From Chrysomallon squamiferum (lineage: Eukaryota; Mollusca; Gastropoda; Neomphalida; Peltospiridae), in contig CM022665.1 of the NCBI GenBank assembly GCA_012295275.1, forward strand, positions 13,348,476 to 13,412,475: DNA of 64,000 nucleotides, read 5' to 3'. Under the pieces are notes generated by a model. It made no database searches. It was given only the letters and a program-made list of their open reading frames with translations, and was not told where the DNA came from. Shown here one piece after another: positions 12,067-24,558 of this stretch. Every line of letters begins with the position of its first letter. Positions within the stretch are counted from its first letter, which is position 1. Position numbers and translations under genes: made by a program.

Positions 12067-12685
12067 TTTCTTATTTTTTGAAATACTATGTTAATAAGTA
12101 CAACTATACTCTCAAAATAATAAACCAAAGCAAAAAAGAAAAGAAAAGAAAAGACATTTATTGGACTGACACTCTACCGGAACGTCTTCCGGTCTGCGAT
12201 GGCTTAGTTCGTGCGACTTACGCTGTATTTGCTAACTCAGGTAGAACCAGAAAACTGGTTTACCAGTCAAGCTGAGTAATCAAGGTATAAATTACTAATT
12301 GAACCAAATTATTTACGGGCATTGATTATACTCGCTCGTAAACAGTGCAATTGATGAAGGAATTAAAGTTTGCACGTCCTAACAACTTCTGTTTCCTGGT
12401 TTTCTTGTCCATATTAAACATTAGAAATAATTTGACTGTCAGACAAACACTGAGAAATTTGGAAAAAAAACAGTGGTAGAAGGTAGGAGTTGTTGATATA
12501 CTCTCCATTTACTCTTACCTCTGCCTACCTACCTACCTCTGTATCTCTTTCAATCTGTCTATCTCTGTTTCTGTATTTTAGTGAGTCTGTCTCTCTCGCT
12601 ATTTCAATCTATCTGTCTGTCTGCTCTCTAATTCAGTCTCTCTGTCTGTCTGTCTCTTTCTCAGTCCTTCTCTCTCTCTTTCTTT

Positions 12686-12902
<217 letters not shown>

Positions 12903-14862
12903 GTTTTTCTCATTAGTTGCGATTTTTAAATGTCTTTATTCATTCATTATTATTTTTGTTTTTGTAATCGTCTTTGTCGTTATTATTGTACTTGTTCTTG
13001 TTCAGATTTCTTTTTCCTTTTCTTCTTCTTTTCATTTTTGTTATTGCTTTTATTATTATATTATTAAGTATTAAGTAATCAATAATAATAGTAATAATAA
13101 TAAATTCATTCATTCATTAATAAACTAAAATAAACTAATAAGTTAATAGAAATAATAATAATATTATTATTGTTATTATCATCATCATCATCACCATCAT
13201 ATCTTTAAAGTTTGGCTTACATTTATCACTTCGATAAGGACATTAGCACTAATCTCTGATATTTGTATAAAACAATAATAATTTAAAAACAGAAAACAAT
13301 CAGTTCTTTTTATTTTCACTAGAAGATTCTTAAAGAAATGACGAAAAAAACAACGAAAAAAGCAATTTATTCAATAAATGTATTCAAACAAATAATTTTT
13401 TTTTTTCACCGAGCCCCCTCTCATTTTTTATCATGCATTGTCTTTTAGATGCGTATGCAAATGTAATTACATCACATGAATATTTAATTACTTGTGACAT
13501 CAAACGCAGTAATGCTTGGTCGGTCGGTAGTCGAAACGTGACATTTTCCATCACTTCAGAGACCAATGAATACTTTACAATGTCTGTTTAACGCTTTTTA
13601 AATATGAGCTTTTGTATTGTGCATCCTATTATAATTATTTTTTTTTTTTTTTAATTCTAATTGTCTTTTCCCCATTGTTTCTTAATTTTGTTTAATTGTT
13701 TTTATTTTTAGTATCATTGTATATTTTGTTTTTTACACACACGCATACAAATAAACCCACAGAAGTTATATCAGCAGTCTCCTATAATTACAGTTCTTTT
13801 AAGTAATTAAATTACTCATATACTTTACTAAACATCAGTTCGTACTGTATATTTAAAATAAAATAATAATAATAATAATAATAATAAATTTAAAAAATGT
13901 GTTAAATTAAAATTTAATCATTGCAAAGTTGCAGTATTATCAGGATTCGAATTATTATTTAGCTTGATTTGTTGTTTTTACCAGTATTTCATTCAAATAA
14001 AATGCGTTATTAAGGTGATTTTTCTAATCAAAATTAATAATAAAATTAATTTTTTAATATATTCTTTATCAATACGTTAATTTCATTCTGTCTGTCTTTT
14101 TGCCTGTCCTTTTATAACTCTATTTATCTGTCTGTCTGTCTGTATCTATATTTCCATCCATCCGTCCTTAGATCTAACCATCCATCCAACCATCCATCCA
14201 TTCGTCTGTCTATCTACCAACCTACCTACCTGTGTGTAACTCTTTTATTCTTTGTCTTTCTGTCTACATCTATCTCACTTTCTTTCGTTCTTTTGATGTC
14301 TTTCTTTCTTTCCTGTCTTTCTCACCTACAAACACTTAACTTTGCTGGTGACGCGTTTGTATAAATTAGTGAGAGCTGTTATCTTATAATTACAAAGCAG
14401 AGTGAATTTTACAACTGAACACTGTTACTTCAAATCTGAAAACTGAGACAAAATTAATTTTAGAAAACGATACATTTAATCATGTTTTTTGGTTTTTTTT
14501 ATCTTCCTTTAATTATGGTTTGTACGTCATGTTAAAAGTAATACGATCCATGAAAATACTAGTGAGAATTAACCGAAGATAGATTATATGACAGCAATTC
14601 CTTATTAAAGCTAATTGTTGTACAGTTAATTATAATAATCAGTAAAACACTGTCATCAGAACTTTGGTGAATAATGACTTTATCTGATGTCTGTTAGAAG
14701 CAACTAGCTGTGATTTTGTAACTGTAGTATCGTATTGTTTATTAGCTTTAAGCCTTACGGCTCAGTGGCTTACAATTCATATAAAGAATAAAGAAACATA
14801 AACAGGTGACAAGTGGTACTACAAATGGAGGATGGACAATTATATATATTGAGAGTTAATGT

Positions 14863-15150
14863 TTAAGGTAATTTAAAATATTTATCAATATTAAACAATT
14901 CTTTTCTATTTTCAACTGATAACAGTTGCACGGGTTTAAATACAAATGGTTTATCCCAGTAATATTTCTGAATATCTAACAATCGTAAATTCATATACAA
15001 AGGATATTTCAAAATAAAATGGTATTCATTTTCCACAACATTCATATTACACATTTGACATCTTTGTTTTGATTTTTCAGTATTATAATATCTGCCTTTT
15101 TCAACCAATAATGCGTGGGCAGAAACTCGAAACCCATAATAAATGAAACA
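14863..15150 (-). pseudogene. Decayed retrotransposon fragment: C-terminal zinc-knuckle end of a reverse-transcriptase polyprotein
   Basis: The minus strand encodes a short fragment with SAHALLVEKGRYYN, then a C-x2-C (RCQMCNM), then NEYHF and a KYPLY segment. This order (S/A-H-x-L-x-I/V-E-x-GR, C-x2-C, D/E-x-x-HF, L-x-CP-x-Y) is the familiar C-terminal zinc-binding region of many metazoan retroelement polyproteins. The usual last Cys of the knuckle is replaced (KYPLY where CPLY is expected). There is no RT or endonuclease domain beside it, and the frame continues upstream only to about 15150. The family (LINE versus other) cannot be settled from this piece. Ends TAA near 14863. Confidence 0.55.
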
Positions 15151-18100
15151 TCGTTACGTATGATAAACTTTCAAAACAAAAACTGCCCCATTACCGAGGA
15201 AATAACTTAACTGTTTTTAATTAACAGTTTATCGTTTAAGAACGAATAAATAATTCATTAGTGTTGTACTGCAGCCAAAAGTTTTAGCTCTCGGTTTTTG
15301 CTAATAATAAAATATTACAGAAACAACAAAAATAAATAAATATGTAAAATTAAAACAAGAAGTAAAAGCAAAAAATGCAAATGAAATGAAATAAAATAGA
15401 TAAGTAGATAACTAAATAAAAAAAAAATAAAAAAATAAAAATAAAAATAATAATAATAATAATAACAATAATATTGTTATTATTGCAGTTTTTGCATTTG
15501 TTATTAATATAACTGACTGTGGTATGCCAACCACAGCAACATCTTAATACAAATACATGTACTATTAATTAGTGCACACAAATAAGCTGATTAGCACCGT
15601 GAACTACCACTACGTTAATTAATCCGTTTATTAATAATATAGTCCGTACCATAGCTTCTGTGTTAAAATACATCACGAAACAACTAATTCCATAGCCCTG
15701 TCAGTCTCTCTGGTATTCATTTAATGCATCAGTTATTATTTATTGTTATATACACTCAAATATATGCATATACATAAATGCATTCATATATATATATATA
15801 TCTCACTAATCAGCATACAAACATGCATACATACGAACATACACACACACACACACATACATACATACATACATACATACATACATACATACATACATAC
15901 ATACTCATATATGCATACATGTACATACAATATTCCCGTTATAATAGCATTACTTATAACTTATATCATTTTGAATCCCATACTTTCGCGTCTTGTCAGC
16001 GGCATCTGACTTTTGTAGTAAGGTCGTGCTTAGACTTCATCCTCCTGGTGCCAGTTCGTTCCTGAATATTGCGTATGTGGAATGTCTAATCAGACGTACT
16101 TTTGACAACACAGTATTTATTCCTAAATACATACATATATATATACATGCTTACATATTTTGCTTAAATATACACACACACAAGCATATAATGCGTATAC
16201 ATACATATCTATTCCTATTATAATAAAACTGATGATAACATATATCATTATAATTGTCAATTCTTGTTATTCTCTATACCTGTCTCTGCGTATGTGTATG
16301 TGCGTCTGAATGTATATTTACATTTTAGATTATTGTAATATATTATTATTTACAGAGATAACCTAACTCAATAGCTAATATCTATCCATTGTTACTTGGC
16401 AGACACCATTTATATATCAAACATCATTATGAATGTCTGTTAGAGCGTTTTGAGTGAACTTGCAAGCTGTTGCGTGCATAAGGAGAATTGCGTGACTCGA
16501 GCTTAATTCTGAAATAAACAGTGGAAATCCGTTGCTCTTGGAAATCACTTTGGCAGACGGCTGCAGACTCACGTCCTTGACTTGCGAAGATACATCGTGA
16601 TATTTCGGAAATTGTTCTTCATAGCAATTTCTCTTGCTGTCTGTCGTACGGAAAATACGTGAATTTGTTTTTCCTTTGGTTTTATCACTTTTTATTGTTT
16701 TTGATGCTGTTATTATTTTTAAAATTTCTTCACTATTTTTGTTTTCTTCTGCTGTGTCCTTTTTGTATTTTATTTATTTAATTATTCTTTTTTCTTTAGT
16801 TTCTTTCTTTCCTTCTTTCTTTCTTCTTCTTCTTATTCTTCTAATTATTATTATTATTATTACTTTTTTTACTGTTTATTTACGAAATATTTAGTGTAAA
16901 GATACAATAAATTTGATAGTCATTTAGTTTTTCTCCATTCCTTGTTTTGAGAGGTTTTACTCAATATTTATCTACGATTTTTTGTTTTACTGTTAGTTAT
17001 GATATCAAACTACACAGACCAATTTTCGCATGTAAAATCAACCATTTTTTTCCTTCTTGTCTTCAACTTTTATAAAGACAACCATTTTCTTGCGTATCGA
17101 TATAAGTTAATAAAATCTAGTGCGCAGCGGCAATGTCTTTTTTGAAATTATTACTTTCAAGTCAGTTTTGATTAGAAAGTAAAAATAAAAAAATAAATAA
17201 ATACAGTACAATACAATACAATACAAAGCCAAGTACATTTCCAAAACAGATCGTCGCCGTTCATTTCACTTGTTTCGGTTACAAAGAATATTTTTGCATG
17301 TACACCGGTTATGGCGATAATAGGTGCCTGTATTAACGTTGGAAAAATAATTGATTTGACAAACACTGAAGTGATAGTATGTTTATGCAGCTTTTTCATA
17401 TGTGCACTAACATTATATATAATGTTCTTTTCTGACTGTAGAAAGAACGTTACCAGCTAATACTTAATTTTCTTACCTTTCGTGTATTACTATTTTATTT
17501 TATTATTATATATATTTATTTTAGTTTATAATTTTAAGTGGTCAGCTTTGCATAGATTATAAAATGTATTATTCAGTTATCTAACCTTAACGACATTGAA
17601 TAAGAAATAAATAATTGATTGCTTGCGGTTTAAAAATTATATTGTTAATGTAACTTTTTTATTTTATTTTTATTTTCTGATTTTTATTTTTATTTTTGAA
17701 ACTCAAAATATATTGCATTTTGCAAGTAGAAGTCTTTGTTCATCGTTTAATAAAACATTTATTCGTTCGTTCATTCTTTCATGTAATCGTTAATGAATTG
17801 CTTATTTTGTTCATTAATTCATTTGTTTATTTAATCATTCAAGCAGATGATAGAATGAGTGATATACTGGTATCGTATTAACTCCCTGGTAGATTTATAC
17901 TTCATTAATATCATTTACTTACATAAATAAATTCACATTCGCTTTACTTGCTATCTTCAGTATTTCTGTTTATTTTGTGACTGTTTCTTAGTTCTTCAGA
18001 AAACCTCATGTTTATGACTTGTTTGTTTGATTTGTTTATGGCGTATATTGCTTGTGAAATACCTTATCAACATTTTTTTCATTCGTGTATATCACGGCAC

Positions 18101-18327
18101 TTAGATGTCACTGCGGATCAAGTTCAATGTAGATGATGATTGCACATGCCGTGTATCGTAACACCCTGACATGCGCAGTAGAAGCCAGTCGACGCGCTGG
18201 GTATTAGCCGTTGGTCGCTCTGCATTACACCCGAGTTTGCCAATCAATAAGAAGTCTTTTTTTTCGTATTTGTTCAGTCTGTCAGTTTTTCTTATTACGC
18301 GAACTTTATCTCTTTTTTCACTCACAG
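15151..18327. other. Gene-poor region
   Basis: Contains an A-rich run with (AAT)n (15420-15480), a (CA)n-(CATA)n tract at 15840-15904, and T-rich sequence with TTC/TTA tracts (16680-16870). A GC-richer block at 16430-16680 and another at 18090-18300 stand out. The first is open on the minus strand without a recognisable product; the second precedes a candidate exon. Confidence 0.4.
15840..15904. repeat. (CA)n-(CATA)n microsatellite
   Basis: About nine CA units followed by about twelve CATA units. Overlapping open frames of His-Thr/Tyr-Ile repeats are not genes. Confidence 0.9.
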
Positions 18328-18375
18328 GGGAGCGATGCGTTTTGATTTGGATATTACTGTTTTCTTATTACAAAG
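18328..18375 (+). other. Candidate small coding exon with good splice sites
   Basis: A pyrimidine-rich acceptor (TTTTTTCACTCACAG) at 18327 is followed by GGGAGCG, an ATG at 18335 and 41 nt of open frame (MRFDLDITVFLLQ), then a GTGAGA donor at 18376. It ends in phase 2. If joined to an acceptor at 24551 (CTACAG) it would read in frame into the 355-codon ORF; if joined to the stronger acceptor at 24414 it would hit a stop. Purely a splice-signal prediction. Confidence 0.22.
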
Positions 18376-21300
18376 GTGAGAACTATTTTTGAAGTGTTCC
18401 TAAATGAATTTAATTTACCTGTACTCTTATTCCCCTTTTTTGTTTTTCATTTTTATTTATTGTTTAATTTTAGATAATAAATTAGCAGTATTATTTTGGA
18501 TTTATGATGTAGAAAAAAAACGAAAATGGTGTCAACGTTAAATTTACTTTGCACTCATTTTTAAGTTCGGTATTAATTTATATCTTATATATATGAGAAA
18601 ATACATATAATAAATCAAGAACTTTTGAATACCTTAGCAAGTTCATTGAGATAGCACAATTTTTACAGTAAAAGGTAAACGATTTACATAGATTGCGTCA
18701 ACCACAAACTATTTTCCAAAATATATATCACCTTAGGATGCGGATCGGGCTACGTTGTCCAGTTCTGAAGCGTAATATCGCAAAATCAGTCCTCACTGGT
18801 GTATCTGTTTAGTTATTTTACTCGTTCCATTCAGTACTGATTTATCAAAGATCGTTGTGGGTTTTTTTTTTATTATGAAAAAATATATATAAAAGATCCC
18901 TAGCTATTTGTCGTTTAGGCAGTCGTTTTCCTCTTTGATTTTATCTTCACAAAAATCAACAACAAAACCAACATAAGTCTTGCACCTAACAGCCGTTAAT
19001 AAATACAAAATGTGTTGAGCATTTTTTAAATAAAAATGTCCATTTATTTATTCTTTCAAATAAATGATCTGAAATATTCTGTTAAAAATTAATATAATTA
19101 TATAAGAGTCTACGGAATATACAGAGACACTTTCATACCTCTTGCATTATATATAATGGCTGTAATACAAACCTTTAATTTATTACTAGTTGTGATTAGT
19201 TCTTCGAATACATCCAACAGATTATTTAATAAGTGTGCCCAGATCAGATTTGTTCCAACCCTAAATATTGACTATATCATCAAATGCAAAATTGATGATT
19301 GTTCTCTCAGTGAAATTATATATTGAAAAATTCACTCAGAAGATGCCTACTAGTGTTTCTTTTTTATTTATTCATAATTATATTTTGTTGTTATTACTTT
19401 TATATATTAGTATTATTTTTATTATTATTAATTCTTTTTTTCTCTCAAAAAAACCAGAATCTTTATCCTCCAGTCTAACGCCATTTGTATTTTGGCACGC
19501 ATGCGTGTCTTTAGTTCTTGGCCTTGATTGTCTTAGCATTATTTTATTAGCCTCTGTAAACCATTTTGCTCTGCCGTACTCTCTCGGGGATTATCTACTT
19601 GGCTATACAAAAGCTTTTCTCTTTCTTCAAGTGGCTTTAAATCGTGGCTATATTCTTTTTCTATGTAACTTAGCTTTTATTAACTTTATTCTCTCGATTT
19701 GTTTACTTTTGTGAATACGACTTTAAGAGTAGGCGTACTTTGTGATTTCTCTGTGTATTATTTTCATAGCATTCTGCTGTTGTTTTTTTAAATGCATCGT
19801 GTAATTGTTAAAGATTTAGCTTTCTCTTTATAAAATACGTATAAATACACTTTTTTTTTTCTTTCTTTCTTAACATAATTCATATCGAAAGACCAGTTAT
19901 ACAAATACGAGGTAAATGATAAAAGTCAACAGTTAAAATATCTATGTCACGGATAATCTCACATTTTTTTTTTTTTTTAAATTGCTTAATTCATTTTAAC
20001 AGTTTAAATTAAAATCTATTCTTTTTTATTCTATTTTTATCATTATTTCACATTGTAAATCATATCCTGATTTTTTATTTAATGTATACCTTTGTATTTT
20101 CTCTCAATTTATTACCTACGTATCTTAGTTAAGTTCATTTTTTTTTTTTTAATTCACAATTTAATATTATGTGTATAAGAGTAAGAAGGGAAAATAGCTG
20201 TATGCATGTGCATTGCATACTTGTCCATATAACTTTATTATTAAGAAAGATTAATCAGGAAGAATTAAAATTAATTATTATGCATACAAAAGGCATTTAA
20301 CCTATTTGTTCACTTTTACAGCAGGTTTAATATTATAGAAAGAATATATTTGATTACGGCTGTTTAACGCAGACCATGATGTTTTGACTACCTAGGTGTT
20401 AATTGCTCTATTGTTATCGTGAGTATTGCGCTTTATAATGGCGCGCATCGGATCAACAGTCGATGTTAGTTAAGTTCCTGTGACACTTGCATACATACGT
20501 AATATGATTTCATTTTTGTACAGTATGTATTGAGAATGTTATTGTAACAGGTACGTTATAATAATATACAGGTCTTGTGAGAAACAGAGTTTGTACCGTT
20601 GAAAACAAAATGGCATAATCAACAGAGGTAATACAAATAGCAATACCGTTCAACAAGCTTGTACTATATATAACCATATTGAGAAAGATAGAGAGACAGA
20701 TTTCGAAACAAAGCATAAACAGGAACAAAAACATCAACGTAACTGTTAAACAGTAATAAGACAAAATCATCGCGGTATGATTTCTTTCTTTCTTCATTCT
20801 TTCATTCGGGCATCATTACCGTAATAAATTCAATAATTTATCTAGCTTTAAAATTTAGACATTTTTTCTTGTGAAAATTAATTTGAAATAATTTATGCGA
20901 TGAAGAGCTTAGCAGAAACAAAAATCTACATTTTTTTAGTTTCCTGTATTTAAAAACACGATATACTAATTAGTCTTTATGTGTGGTTGTAAAACTTTTT
21001 CATTTTTACCTTAAATTTTTTTTTATAAGTATGAAACATGATAAAATAAGTTCACTGGTATGTAGTGGGACAGAGATAGCCAGATGGAAATAAAGACAGC
21101 TAAAGAAAGATATATGATTTTTCATTTCTTTTCTATGAACTTTTAATTTTTACTTATTTATCCTATACACTTAATTATTACATTTAATCACAGAGGTCAG
21201 TATTTAGTAAACTTGAAAACATTATTTATCGTAATAATTTCCCATTAAATGTAAAAGAATATCAATGAATTATTTATGACCAGCGACATTAACGAAGAAT

Positions 21301-21925
21301 GGAAGCGGGAACTTTTTATTTAACACATATACGTTAGCACTCCCTTAGCTTAAAATATTTAATAAAGTTACCATCGGGTGTTATGGAAATTTTTAAATTT
21401 ACTTTTAATGTCTACGATTTAATTAAGAGTGTGACATATTCACAGTTCCTAATTAAGCTGTAATACAATATTTTTCTCTTTAATATTTCGGTCGCTACCT
21501 TGTTGTGTAGTAATTATTTGTCATGCGCAGTCAATACTTCCTGCTAATTTGATAGCGTAACTCTTTTAGTTACATGATAATTGTACAAACGTGTTAATGG
21601 AAAATCATAATAACAATGTTTGTAAAAGACGTTGACACCTGTTTTCCGGTTACTATTTTGTGATGACGTTGACAGATAGTCATGGATTTCTATTCATATT
21701 TTTATTATTGTTATTATTTCCCCATTCATTTATCATTGTCAGCAATGTTGTTATCATTTACCACATAATTTATCTAAACGTGAATTCGCGTATTCTGTTA
21801 CTGATAGAGACTGTGTGTACGTGCGCGCGTAGACACACAAAGATAATTTTGTTATATATTAACGTTTTAATTAAGCAATCTTAACATCATAATAATATGT
21901 CAGAAATAAATATTAAAGAATTACG

Positions 21926-21927
<2 letters not shown>

Positions 21928-21960
<33 letters not shown>

Positions 21961-22028
21961 TTCTGTTTTGTTCATAAATATTAGAACCTAGAAGTTGACA
22001 CATCTAAACATGTAAGAATGATGATCAG

Positions 22029-22084
<56 letters not shown>
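21928..22084. repeat. (ATT)n and (AAT)n tracts in inverted orientation
   Basis: About eleven ATT units (21928-21962) are followed 67 bp later by about eighteen AAT units (22030-22084). The two are reverse complements, so the pair could fold as a stem of about 35 bp. Confidence 0.8.
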
Positions 22085-22085
<1 letters not shown>

Positions 22086-22494
22086 GTTATAACTGTTAGT
22101 AACTGGATATCTTCAGTGCCAAATGGGTAATTTTCCTGTTTCAGCTTTGCCCTATGTAGGGTGGTCATTTCCAAATTTCCAAAAAGGACATTTTTTTGAC
22201 AATTTGGTGACACTTTATTGCACCTAAATTAAACGTTTAATGATGAGTTGGAATATAAAAACATTGTACAAAATATACAAAATGTATTCAGAAGTGCTGA
22301 TTTGTCAAATATCTCTATAATGTAATGAGAGCTATTTAGTTATTTTTCAAAAGTTTCATTTTTTATTTTATTTTTTAATTTTAATTTTTTAAATTTTTTT
22401 AATGAATGCATCGTATATATTTGCATATAATTATGATACGTTTTATACATACAGTATAAATGAAGATCTAAAAGAAATTAATATTCATTTTTAC

Positions 22495-22690
22495 ACCTTC
22501 TGGAACAGCAGCCACTCCCACAAGAGGACAAATTAAGGTGTGGTTTAGGTGGGGCAGGACGGGGGACAGAGTGTTACCAGGACGTCTGGCCATCTAGCCG
22601 CAAGACGGTCTATTTAAAAGATCCCTTGTTGTTGATTGATAATTAAGAGTAGCCCATTAACAGAGGCAACGAGTACCCCCCCCCCGCGTT
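22495..22690. repeat. Probable dispersed-repeat (SINE-like) fragment
   Basis: A GC-rich island in an AT desert containing GGTGGGGCAGGACGGGGG, a CTAGCCGCAAGACGGTCT segment and ATCCCTTGTTGTTG, ending near a C10-11 run at 22675. The abrupt composition change and the short direct TTGTTG tail suggest an inserted repeat. No second copy is visible in the window, so the call is tentative. Confidence 0.3.
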
Positions 22691-23227
22691 TGATCTAAGT
22701 ACCGTCATCTAATATATGTTTTGATATAATCGATTAAGACGCCATTAAATAAATATCCTATCGTTTAATCAGTTATCATATAAATAAATAAATAATTAGT
22801 AAAAAATATTATAATAATAAGTAAGTAAATAAGTAAGTAAATAAATAAATAAATAAAAAGTAAATAAGTGAACAAACAAACAAATAAACAAATAAATAAA
22901 ACATTAACACAAAAATCTTCAAAAGGAAACCCTAAATAAAATCACTACAATCGATACGTAAACAATGAATAACAAATCATGTTGAAAATATTTCACTTTT
23001 AGCAAATGATTTAAATGAAACAAGACAATGCAGGTAATTAAATGATATTTTAAAACTGAACAGCATCAAAATAATTTAAATAATAATAATAATAATAAAT
23101 CGATATAAATGAATAAATGAATGAATGAATGAATAAATAAATAATAACTATAAGGAATAAATAAATAAATAAATAAATAACAGAGATAAACGTGCAATTT
23201 TACGTACTTTGTCGCAGATGAAAGTCA

Positions 23228-23350
23228 TGACGAGTCACAGACAACAACTCATAACGTCACAATAGACGCTGGTTTCCGTGGATTCCTTCGTGAAGTTTTC
23301 CGTGCGGGTAAAGTACCGTGTATAAAATAGGGACGACCGAAATAATTCAA
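23228..23350 (+). promoter_or_regulatory. Candidate core promoter upstream of the 355-codon ORF
   Basis: A TATA box (TATAAAATAG, 23321-23330) is preceded within 100 bp by TGACGAGTCA (AP-1/CRE-like, 23228-23237) and a CRE half site in AACGTCAC (about 23253-23260), in a locally GC-richer block. The spacing is right for start of transcription near 23350-23360. Strong acceptors at 24374 and 24414 downstream would allow a spliced 5' UTR before the ATG at 24559. No experimental support. Confidence 0.35.
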
Positions 23351-23504
23351 ATGTTAAATATGCTATTATTAAGTTAAAACGTATCAAGTTTATGTTCCTA
23401 ATTGTATTTATCTCACTTTTCGTCCATACGTATGATTTGTATTTACATAATTTTTATCGTTGATATAGATGTTTTTTGTATATCACTATTATTCGTTCTA
23501 ATAA

Positions 23505-23745
23505 TATGTTTTATTTATGCTTTAGATATCTGTCTTAGATATTTGTTTTAAGATATTATTAGGTTTACATATTAGTTTTATGCGTCTGTTTTGTATACAA
23601 GTTTTACATACCATTTTTAGATATTAGTTTTATATGTCTGTTTTATATATTTGTTTTATTTGTGTTTTATTTTACGTATATGTTTTAAATGCTGTTTTAT
23701 ATATCGGTTCTACGCATCTGTTACATATCTTCAAGATTTGTTTTA
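23505..23745. repeat. Degenerate minisatellite, unit about 15-20 bp
   Basis: Many diverged copies of an ATATCTGTTTTATAT-like unit (ATATTTGTTTTA, ATATTAGTTTTA, GCGTCTGTTTTGTAT, ATATGTCTGTTTTATAT and others). Old and decayed; between the candidate promoter and the ORF. Confidence 0.6.
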
Positions 23746-24414
23746 AACATACATTCTCATATCATTCTTTGACAGGCACTTAAACAGATTTCACAACAGT
23801 CAGCGTATTAGAAACTAAAATTGTATATAATATAAATAACTCTACACTGATAACTGCACGTTCTATAACTGATGGGTAGTTGTTATCTAGTTCTAACATT
23901 TAAAAAAGGGTTGTAATGCACTGTTTAGAGTAAGGGATCACACGTATTATGTTCTAAGGTCAATCCTCATCAAAGCTAAGTCCTATTGCAGCTAATGTTC
24001 CCATGCTAGTTTGTGGTATGTGTTTCCTGTCTGTGGTAAGATGTATATGTAAAAAAAAAAAAACCTGCTGCCGCAAGGTTCCTATTTTATGATAATTATT
24101 CGTCTGCATAAATTAAAATAAAGGAAAGTAAATTTCGTAAACTCATAGTGTTATTCGTTAATATATATGTATAAATTAAGGGGGAAGAAAGTCAGCCTAA
24201 AACTTTTTAAAATAAAACTTTCTTCCCTCGAATGATAACATTTAACGGCTCCATATTTAGGGATATTACTTTAAACTGTTTATCTTTTATCACACACACA
24301 CACATACACTTGAAAATAATATATATGTCTATATATCTATATTTGTAGTTGTTGTTGTTTTTGTTGTTTTTCAGGGTACTGTATATACAATATATTTTAT
24401 TTTTTATTTTTCAG

Positions 24415-24558
24415 TTTCGTCAACAACACTAAATCATCAGGTTAAATAAACCATAAACAGAACTCTGGCGGAAATAACAAAGTTGTAATTTACACGCTTC
24501 CCCATGACAAACTAAACTCATATTTTATTAAGGTATGGTTTAAATCTACAGCAAATTC
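24415..24558 (+). other. Probable 5' UTR segment of the 355-codon ORF
   Basis: A strong acceptor (TTTTTTATTTTTCAG) ends at 24414; another (TTTGTTGTTTTTCAG) ends at 24374. Either could begin a terminal exon running into the ORF. It holds a three-codon upstream ORF (ATG at 24505, ACA AAC TAA) and an in-frame TAA at 24541, so translation should begin at 24559 unless a further acceptor at 24551 is used. Confidence 0.35.

Larger units (their letters stand above)
18376..23227. other. Gene-poor AT-rich region
   Basis: No supportable gene. Open frames at 19268-19714 (+) and 20510-20797 (-) are hydrophobic frames typical of T-rich or A-rich DNA. Holds (ATT)n and (AAT)n tracts, AAAT-type repeats (22780-23190) and one GC-richer dispersed-repeat-like block at 22495-22690. 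Confidence 0.5.

Noticed and set aside
12160-12300. Possible exon (frame ending VYQSS) in a GC-richer block
   Set aside because: No pyrimidine-rich acceptor, no recognisable protein family, and no partner exon of matching phase was found.
19268-19714. 148-codon hydrophobic plus-strand frame resembling a multi-pass membrane protein
   Set aside because: T-rich DNA gives Leu/Ile/Phe runs by composition. There is no recognisable family and no splice-site support. The minus strand at 19381-19590 is also open (about 70 codons, hydrophilic), so neither strand can be preferred.
20510-20797. 95-codon minus-strand hydrophobic frame
   Set aside because: No conserved motif, no promoter or splice support, composition as expected from AT-rich DNA.
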